From positions 372,001-436,000 of the forward strand of contig JAGMWG010000024.1 in the NCBI GenBank assembly GCA_020744225.1: a stretch of 64,000 bases of DNA, in the 5' to 3' direction. The position numbers were made by a program, and so were the translations under genes. The number at the start of each line of letters is the position of its first letter. Position 1 is the stretch's first letter. The notes under the pieces are model-generated. The model was not told the DNA's origin. It made no database searches and saw nothing but the letters and a program-made list of their open reading frames with translations. Below are positions 55,678-64,000 of this stretch, piece by piece. The stretch comes from Paraphoma chrysanthemicola (lineage: Eukaryota; Ascomycota; Dothideomycetes; Pleosporales; Phaeosphaeriaceae).

Positions 55678-57316
55678 GGCATGTTAGCGGGGTAGGATAT
55701 CACGATATTTACGACTATAGAATTTCTCGCAAGTTTTGGGCATAGAGGCAATAGATATCATAGAGGTAATAGACATACTGAATTTGTTTGGTTTTCTCTT
55801 TACTTGGTTGCATTAATTGTTGGCTTAACATACTCTACCACCGATTACCTTCAGCAGTTCCGTGCATAAACGCTTTTGACAGGCAAACTTATGTCGCGAA
55901 TCTCAAATCTCCGATACTATATGCGTTAGACTTATTGTGCTTCAAGGGGTGTCTGAGCCTCGCCTACGCTTTCTGCATTGCTGTGTCGTGGCCAATTGGC
56001 TGCTACAGCGCTCACGTAGTGGGCGCTCCCATCGTTGCGGGTCAAGTGAGTTATGTTAGTGAGTGATCCAATCCGGAAATCAGTGGTGTATTGCATGGCC
56101 GCAGATGAACAAGATGTATATGAGGAAGATATCGACGGGAAATAAAGTTGGAGTCCTGAAGGCCTTAAGTTGAGAGTAGTGAAGTCTTGTCTCTGCTTTC
56201 GTGTGCTTATATCAGACAACACTGCTAGTCTTCCACCCCGTAGTAGTCTCTCCTTTTTGTATGGATTGACATTATCACTCGTACTTAGGCGAGTAAAAAA
56301 CTAAGGAATTTATCCTGGGGTCAGGACGTACAACATCCGCCTAATGACCCCATGGGTAACTATCATGCTTAAAGGGGTTTTTTTTTTAATAATTTGATTG
56401 ACGTTATGTACTGCAACTGTCTTGAAAACAACCAAGACTACTAGGACGTTTTCGGCGCCAGAGTGTACATGTCGTGTCCAAGAAGTCACGAGAAGACAAA
56501 TAGAATCTGCACACTGCCTCACGTGCTTTGAAACAAATGTACATCAAAACATGAGGTTTCATGTTCATAACACGATGGCGACCAAGCTCTTTTGAATTGC
56601 GCACGAGGACATTTGATGATAGCATGAGTAACGTGCCCAAACAAAACCATGAGCATAGGTCGTGGTGCATTTCGAAGGGGCAAGAGCACGTGGCTTCTCC
56701 AATGGCGATGCCGAGAAATGTGATGTATAAACAGCAGGTAGAAGACACAATGCAGTAAGTGGATGGTATTGTTGCCTAATGTTATCGTCCCTTGCAGGAT
56801 TCGTGTTGCTTCTCAGTGCCAAATCCGAACATCCAGCCTAGGAAAAACAAGGATATTCCATCACATGAGAAAGACATTGAGCATGGATGGGCGACACCGG
56901 CATTTAGGTAACTTGCGAAGGAGAGTGAGGAAGATGATTTGGTCTGCGAAAAGCTGGGGCTTTTCTGCCCGATCGACACATGCGGACTGCAATTGTGACA
57001 TTGGGTGGGCAAGAATACAACGTGAATAACAACAGTAAGCATCAAAAAGGTATGTCGATGAGGCTAAACATCGAAACCAAATTCGTAGACTACAAAACAT
57101 GAATGGATACATAAAATGTGATGAATTAATCATTATACTATTGCCTCCGCCCCGTCCTGACAGACAGGTAAACTAGCCCGTCTTGATCTATACAACCAAA
57201 ATCCCAATAAAAACGCCCTGCAAATGCCCTATCATCATCTCTTATCTACACTTTCATGAATATATCTACAACCGTTTCTTTCCGTCGATTAGACATCAAT
57301 CTTTCCCGAGCTTAAC
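55678..57316. other. 1.6-kb gap, no gene recognised
   Basis: AT-richer than the average of the window, with a poly-T run near 56378-56390. Short frames on both strands only. Confidence 0.5.
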
Positions 57317-58913
57317 TTACCTCCGAACCTCCCACACCAAATACGGTCCAATCACAGACGCGGCCGTCCAGATAATCAACACGCTCTCGACAAGGACTAC
57401 ATACGGTGCCTTCCACACGGGCTCCGCCTGCACTCTGCACCACACGGAATAAAACGCCACACTGAAGAAATGATACACAAGCACGAGCGGATTGCGAATC
57501 AGTCCCGAAAGCAGGCCCGCAGGCTCGCTAATCGCCGTGCCGCCGAGCTGGAAGTACCGGAAACACCCTGACTTGAGCGCTGTCAAGTGCTTGTTGTTCG
57601 CGGCGAAGAGCGAGTACAGCGCCATGGCGAGGATGTTGATGACCGAGGAGCCGGATTTGCGGTGCCAGTGGAATTGCGAGAGGGCGGCGACGACAGCGCC
57701 GGTGTCTTCGAGGTTGGGGATGGTGGAGGGGGAGAGAAGGGTGGAGAGTGTGACGACGTCGTTGAAGGCGACTGTCATGCCGCCACCGGTGAGGGGGTGG
57801 CGCATGTTCATGGCGTCGCCGAGCATGATGAGTCCTGGTGTCTTTTGAGTCGTGGGCGGGAGGAAGGAGTTGGGCATGGACCGCAGTTTGCCTGCTTCGA
57901 TGGCCTTGCGGAACGCGGGCTGGACGCATTCGGGGAGGTTTGGTAGCGCGACGTTGAGCATGTGGTTCTTGACGCCGCCGGCTTTGACGCTAGCGCTCGG
58001 CAGGCCCTCGGGAATGTCGACGAGGATGCGTGTCTCGTGGGTGCCGATCTGGTAGACGAGGATTGGGGGCGCGTCGGTGAGGATAACGTGGCCGTGGTAG
58101 GGCCGTGGGAGCTCAGCATCGATCATCTCAAGTCCCCAGAATTTGCTGCGGACCTCGGGCTGGCGGGGGATGTATTCTTTGCGGAACTTGGAGGCGTAGC
58201 CGTCGGCAACGAGGGTCACGGCGCCGAAAAAGTAGTCTTTTTCGCCTGCAGTCTGGCATTCCACGCCCAGGACCTGGCCATTGTAGCCGCTCTTGACCAC
58301 ATCCGTGACGGTGGTCTCGACGACGGTGACGTTTGGTGTTGACCGTGCCTTGGCGCGCAGTTTGGAGATGAAGCGGCCGTGGTGGAAGGAGCGGCCTTCT
58401 GGCGGCTTGGAGGGGTTCGATGTGACGAGGTTGTTGGGGTAGGGGATGTGTACGGGCTCGCGGTAGTAGGAGACTTCGTAGCCGTAGCAAGGAATTGCAT
58501 CAATGTCGTCAAGGCAGTCTGGAGATGGTTAGCACTCGCAGTTCTCCCCGCCGCAACGAACGATACGCACCAGCCATTCCTAGCTTCTCCAGCGCATTCA
58601 CGCCGCCTGGCTGGAGAAGCTCGCCCACAATCCTGTCGGGCTCCTTCAGGCTCCTCTCGAGCAGCAACACGCTCCTTCCCTGGTTGCCGAACGCGACTGC
58701 TGCCGCACAGCCAACGATGCCAGCGCCCACAATGACAACATCCGCCTCATGGTGCTCTAACCGCCGCCTCTCTCGCGAATCCGCTGCGTGGGTGGACTCT
58801 GTGGTGGGGACCGACTGTGTGGAGGTGCCTCGGGCGCGTAGGTGTGGTGGCGGCGACGCAGTGACGCTCGGCGGTAGGCCCGCAATCTTTGCGCCGGAGA
58901 ACATGGTGAGCAT
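57317..58913 (-). CDS. ERG1: Squalene epoxidase (squalene monooxygenase)
   Basis: FAD enzyme of the ER that converts squalene to 2,3-oxidosqualene in ergosterol synthesis; target of allylamines such as terbinafine. Two exons, 58913-58571 and 58518-57317, give 514 aa. The ATG at 58913 is taken because the frame upstream begins with TTG. The FAD-binding motif DVVIVGAGIVGCAAA lies near residue 58, LLLERSLKEPDRIVGELLQPGG after it. The junction restores MADCLDDIDAIPCYGYEV. The second flavin motif is IMLGDAMNMRHPLTGGGMTVAFND. Two hydrophobic C-terminal segments anchor the protein. A near-consensus sterol-response element lies ~405 bp upstream. Confidence 0.95.
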
Positions 58914-60082
58914 TGTGGCGGGTGGGCCTGTTGAAGGTCCCAATGGTGTTGGAAGGTGTGGCGAGGTGGTTGTCAGGTCGCAATTGAATTCCTGGGTCGG
59001 ACGTGGTGGGAACGTGGAGTGCAGTAGTTGTTGTGTGGAAATGTGGTTGTGGAGTGCAAAGTCAACGGTGCAGACGTCAAGGCGAAATGTTTCGGGCTCT
59101 AGTGCATGCAGCAGCTGTCCTTGGTTTGGAGCAATGGTGAGTGGATTGGCTGTTCTCGCTCTTCAGGGTCCTCCGTGCCTGTCAGTGGCAAACCCGATCT
59201 TAAGCCGCCATGCTGCCCTTCCCAATCGTGCATTGTCCGCCTCACCGCCTGCCCAAACGGTGCTTTTCTGCCAGGGGCACTGACCGCGATACCAGGGGTA
59301 GTGGCGTGAAGCTCATCTCATCCCACCAAATTTCAGTCATCAGGCCTGCGTCGAACGATTGCATTGCAGCGCATGAACACGCAGGATTGGCGGTGAATAC
59401 CTGTGTTGCATCACGTGTTACTATGCGCTTTTGGATGCTTGGTGGACGGAATGGAAGCTCCGCCACGATTGACGTCGCGCTCGTGGGACGAGGTCATGTC
59501 GTTGCAAGATCTATCGCGCCTACTACCCAGTCTGTGGCATCGATGTGTGTGCGAAGACAAAATTGGCTCCATGAGCTGGTATATTTGGTATCTGCCCAAA
59601 GCGACGCATGCCCTGTCCTACGCCAGGCGCACGGTAATAGAAATTAGAAAATAGCACAGTAAGGTATAGTAGGTATGTAAAAGAAAGAGTGGAAGAAGCG
59701 TCCCATCGTAGGTGTAAGTCCAGGAAAAGCCAGAGAAAGCTGTCTCAGCATATGTGCGCGCGCCATCGAACATCGTCCCATCATTTTGCGTACGCGTCGC
59801 GCGTCCCAAAGAAACCCTCCAAACCCAACGTACGTAAGCCAGCCTTGTGGCCTCCCCTCCGAAACAATCAAAGCGCAAAAGATAAATTGGGAATCCGGAG
59901 AAAAACGCCTTGCTGTTTGTGTTTTGGCGCGTGCGACAGAAGTGGTAAAAGGTAGTGGCCTAGAAGGGTGCCAGAGATAAGCCTGAAGATACGACACGGT
60001 CGATCAGCCGTTCAAGGGCGTCAGCAAAACGCCATCGTGGGGAACCCGTTCAGCCCTCCCGTACTCTAAATTCAACGTCAAC
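58914..60082. promoter_or_regulatory. ERG1 upstream region
   Basis: No gene seen. Contains CTCATCCCACC at 59317-59327, which fits the SrbA/SREBP site RTCAYSCCACY except at its first base. An E-box CACGTG lies at 59412-59417. The left end of the region is the ERG1 promoter; the right end is the 3' flank of the membrane-protein gene. Confidence 0.4.
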
Positions 60083-61625
60083 TTAGAGAGCGACACCTGG
60101 TTGATGCTGCATCGATTTCGGGAACATGGGTGATGCCAAGGGTGTGTCGACTTCGACGATAGTCGAGTGCCGGCCCACGATGCGTTTCGCCTCGACAATT
60201 TGCACCGGCCCGACTTGCGAGTCGCCATAGTACGCGTCGTAAAAGTCACTGAGTCGCGACTCTTGCCCATTCGCCGCAATCGGTGCGAGATGCGAGCTTG
60301 ACTGCCTTGGCTGTCCTCCCTGGTTGTCGACCGACAGAACGACTGAGTTGCCTCGCGACTCATCTGTCGAAGAAAAGTTGAATGTGTCGGTCGACGCTGC
60401 AGACGGTGCGCGATCTGCTTGCTTCTGGTATGCCTTGTATGCGTCGAATGTGCTCAACCTGTTCTGACTGTACATGCTGCTCGCGTCACTTTCGATCCGT
60501 TTGTGCGTAGGTGCGTCTGACTGCGATTGAGAGGTCGGAACGGACGATGACTGTGTTGGCTCATTTGCTTGAAAGAAGTCAGGAGAATGCCCATAATATC
60601 TATTAAATGCTAAAGATACACAAAAACGCACCAGGAAGGACTGCTACCTACTCGGGTGCTCGACACGCACGCGCGGATAATTCGACTCAGGGGATGGTGA
60701 GCGAGAATCCTTGCTGAGTGCGTTCGCTGGAAGAGTGGGTAGTCGCGCAACTGGTGCGTTGCCCGGAGAAGGTGGAGTGGGCGACTGGCCGGGTGTGCTG
60801 TTGAACGAGGCAGCTTGTGACTTGGACTCGGGGCCGTTGTGATAAGTCACTTGCAGTGCGTCGGGCATGGGAATCATCGGAGCTGGTGCGTAGTGCTGAT
60901 GGTTGAAATCGGCCGAGCGAGGAGACATGCTGCGTGGAGAGGTAAAGCCATCAGAGTCGCTGTCGGAGCCGCCATAGGTGGTAGAGGTCTGGCCTCGAGG
61001 GATGCCCGGCGATGGAGGGACCTGGAGGGACATGTCGACGGCGCCGTGCTTTCCAGTCAATTCGGCTTCGGACGGGCGGAGTTTCATGGCGGGTGGTGAC
61101 TTCCTGCGCTGCGAGTTGTTGGCATCGCCTCCCAGGTTCAGGCTGAGCACACTGTTGTTGTTGGAGTGTCCCTTCATCAGTGGCGAGTTGACACCTCCAA
61201 CCAAAGTGCTCGTGCTCATAGTGGGAAGACCCGCAACGGAACCAGCTCTTGACGTTGGGCGCGATTGTGCAACGCCTGCGTAAAATCCAGCTTCGATTGC
61301 ACGAATTCCGAAGAGATCCCCCTCGTCCTTCTCGCGCTGGTTGAGCTCTACTGTATCTTGTATAGGTCCAGCCTCTAGCTCTTCTTTCTTCGTATGCTTC
61401 TTCAGCCTGGCAAGTCAGTCAGCAAATATCCATTATGTCGTATGATGCAGCACTTACTTCCTGCGATCAAATAGAACCTTGATCAATCCTGCGACAAATA
61501 CTAGGACCAACAGACTACAAAACACGACGCTATGTACGTTAGCTAAAATTTCGACAGAATCTCTGAAGCACTTACATGTACTTGTAAGCCAGCTGCAAAT
61601 CGCCGAACCAATTTGAAGAACCCAT
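60083..61625 (-). CDS. Single-pass membrane protein, fungal, function unknown
   Basis: Four exons: 61625-61576, 61529-61458, 61406-60652 and 60609-60083, giving 467 aa with all phases matching. Residues ~17-37 form one transmembrane helix (YIVVFCSLLVLVFVAGLIKV) followed by the basic run DRRKLKKHTKK, so the long C-terminal part should face the cytosol. The cytosolic part is Ser/Pro-rich and disordered, with probable phosphosites (repeated SPR/SP) and short conserved-looking blocks such as RYYGHSPDFFQA, and RLSDFYDAYYG with the VVEAKRIVGRHSTIVE-like end. No enzymatic domain. I do not recognise a named family; similar architecture occurs in small cell-cortex proteins. Confidence 0.78.
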
Positions 61626-64000
61626 CCTTATTTCTGAGAAGGCGTAGAGCCTTGGACTATGCGACAATTCTGATTCGAGGAGCAATGCAAGTCGTGCTTA
61701 CGTCTGCCAGGCGGACAAGACTTTGGAAGCACTGTCAAGACAGATGATCGATTCCGCACACGAACAAAAATATCGCCGAGTTCGGGAGGGCCTCAAGGTA
61801 TGGCCGGATTATTGGGTGCTCCGGAGATTTTGTGAATAGGCAGAATGTATTTGGGCAGGGAAGCGCAATGTAAACGCAGTAAGGTGATCTTTTTCAAAAA
61901 CGAAAGGACGTGTGGAAGAACCACACTGCGTAAAAATGACCGTGAAGCGCAAACACCTGGGAATCAAAGAGAGCTGTCGAGAGGAGCGAGGAAGAGGGAG
62001 TAAAAGAGGCGGCTCCAGCAGGCGCGCGCTGCCTGCTTGAGTCTGGCGCCATACATCTGGTCGGCACGTTTCCTCACGATCTAAAAGCGGATGACAGCCT
62101 GGATCACATTTCTGGCATGCGAAGCGAAGCCGTGAGCCAATCATGCTAGACCAAGCTTTACAGGCAGCCAAAAAAGGAAGACCAGCATGGATGCTTTAGC
62201 CAATATAGCTCTGGTACGGTTTGAGGGCGTGGATCCCGGCGTTCCTAGAGGAGCCAGCCCTGTGCGTGCGTCGGTGCTGTTAAGGCACGGAAGAGTGTCT
62301 AGAAAGGTCTAATTCGGAGGTCTCATACATGTTGTATTCGACGATTGTGAGAGCAGACTACTTGTCCTGGCTAATGAGAACGCACATCCTCACATCCATC
62401 CAACACGTTGTTCAGTCGCAGCATGGAGCCGTGAAGGAGAAGCTGTGGCGAACATTGAGGATTGGACATGTCATGTTGACCGGATGACAAAGGCATGATT
62501 CGCTCCTCGTCCCGCTGTACCCCTGGCGCCGAGCGGGGTGGGCCAGAGGAACAGGAAAAGCGGCAATCCAGACAGACCCAGTAACCCACATTTGTCGGCT
62601 TGGCAGGGGAAGGCATATGGCGCGTAGCCCAAGCTGGACAGACCAAGCGTAAGAAATTGACCGTGCGCAGCGCCTTTTACAGACCAGAGACTGCAGCGCG
62701 CGGCCGCAGTAAGCTTTTCGCGTATGCAAGCCACACTTCCCGAGGTTGGCCGGCCTAGTTCGCCCTCGTGGAAGGCCTGCGGTGACATCGCATGCTGGAT
62801 GAGACAGGAGAATGGCGAGGAGAGCTTTCTGAAAATGCCTGCATGCACGTGTACGTTATGAGGCTGACCTTGAGTATATGCAAGAGTGGCACAGTGTTCC
62901 TTGACACAGCTGCTGCGCTTCGCTTGCGCTGTTATACGCGGGGCCTTCTTGGACAGGCGCGGCAGGTGTCGCACCACGATGGAACCGGCAGCCCCCCGTC
63001 AAAACGAAACAGCCAATGCTCGTCTGAGCTGTCTACGACACGTTGAGGCTGGCAGTCATATATGACGGTGATTGTGCAGCGTGCAGCAGAGTGCACATTT
63101 GTGGAATGATAATTGAGTGCCTCAACGATGAATGATGCCATTCAACACCTCGATTGCATCGTGCATTGTCGATTCTGGTAACATGACAGCCTCCTACACT
63201 CAGGATGATCGTCATTTCGCTTTCTGATCTTCGAGGGCTAGAATTCTGCTGGAAATGAGCGCTCAGGCTGAGGCGCCGTTAGCAAAAGCATCGAGCGTTG
63301 TGGTGTCGTTGGGCGTGAGTCCGCGCCTCCTGTGTCTCGCGCCGGTGGGCGCCGAGTCAGGATCAGGCGTCCGACCTCAACATCAGTGAGCGGATCCGAA
63401 AAGGAGGCCGCCCTAGAATTCTCGGCTTTGAATTTGTTGATGTAAATGGCATACAATTTGCATGCGACCAAGCGCATTCCATTGGGCTACCACGAGGGTT
63501 CAGGAGACTTGAGCAGACTATCGATTGCGCTATGCTCGGGTGGCATCACGGTGGAAATGACGGCCAAGAAGAAGATCATCGTACCGCGGAGTGTCTGTTT
63601 CGTACATCCGGTTCTGCTTGGCGTATTGATGGTGAACCACGCTGCAGCTGCCGCGGAACAGTCGTCCGCTTGATTCCTCTCGGTCAATAAATGATGAGAG
63701 CCGACAGCATCCTCTATAAAGGCGTTCGATTGCCAAAGTCGTATTGACTGTTTCACTCGTTTTCGTTTCTACAGCCTAGAGCTTGGAGCTATGACGTGGC
63801 GGCTTTGTTGTGCACTGTGGTAGTGGCGTAGAGGCGCGCGTGGCGCCCGCCTGCGGAAGGGCGGCTGGGTGTGGAATTAAACAGTGGAGAAGGGAGTTTA
63901 GGAGGCTAGGGGAATATTTTTCTCGTGGGGTGCTGGTCACGGAAGAATTGCAAGGCTTGAAGCAGAAGGTGAGGCTCTTGGCAGGAAGTTGCGATCTTTG
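61626..64000. other. Right end of window, no gene recognised
   Basis: Promoter side of the membrane-protein gene and 2 kb beyond. All frames are under 170 codons, overlap each other and lack protein character. No repeats or transposon ends seen. Confidence 0.5.

Noticed and set aside
58495..59283. 262-codon plus-strand frame
   Set aside because: Antisense to squalene epoxidase exon 1 and its promoter; no protein-like features.
1..64000. CRISPR arrays, operons and ribosome-binding sites
   Set aside because: None seen and not expected; the window is fungal nuclear DNA.

Overview
This window is nuclear DNA of a filamentous ascomycete (Pezizomycotina). The class Dothideomycetes is my guess from the overall flavour of the genes, not something proven here. 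Evidence for a fungus: mostly 45-70 nt GT-AG introns with CTGAC/CTAAC-type branch points, a velvet regulator, a Zn2Cys6 regulator, ergosterol synthesis and a Fot1/pogo transposon. I support about 21 protein-coding genes plus one transposase. Exons were joined by hand from splice signals, reading phase and family conservation, and every joined gene keeps an open frame.

Layout. 0.7-8.2 kb: a BAR-SH3 endocytosis protein, an Mte1/Dbl2/ZGRF1-N-type DNA-repair protein and an intronless beta-rich orphan. 8.6-10.7 kb: an intact Fot1/pogo transposon with perfect 65-bp inverted ends, sitting in a decayed ~56-bp repeat array. 12.9-30.3 kb: housekeeping genes: kinesin-14, a Loa1/Vps66-type acyltransferase, a Psr-type phosphatase, the PP1 regulator Sds22 and CTP synthase. 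30.8-40.5 kb: a VelC-like velvet regulator, a BCDIN3-type RNA methyltransferase, a long gene-free stretch and a DUF1349 protein. 41.6-43.2 kb: a secreted cysteine-rich protein.

43.2-53.5 kb looks like a small co-regulated metabolic cluster: a Baeyer-Villiger-type flavin monooxygenase, a Dal5-type MFS transporter, a mitochondrial tricarboxylate carrier, a Zn2Cys6 regulator divergent from the carrier, and a PrpF-family aconitate/methylaconitate isomerase. Isomerase, tricarboxylate carrier, MFS and regulator recall the Ustilago itaconate/trans-aconitate locus, but no decarboxylase is visible, so the product is unknown. A palindrome built on CCGCGG recurs upstream of the MFS, carrier/regulator and isomerase genes and is a candidate operator.

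54.8-61.6 kb: a small GRF-zinc-finger protein carrying a PIP-box-like motif, squalene epoxidase and a single-pass membrane protein. The last 2.4 kb hold no gene I can support.

The most notable observations are an apparent AT-AC (non GT-AG) intron in CTP synthase, the tricarboxylate-isomer cluster with its shared promoter palindrome, and the GRF/PIP protein.
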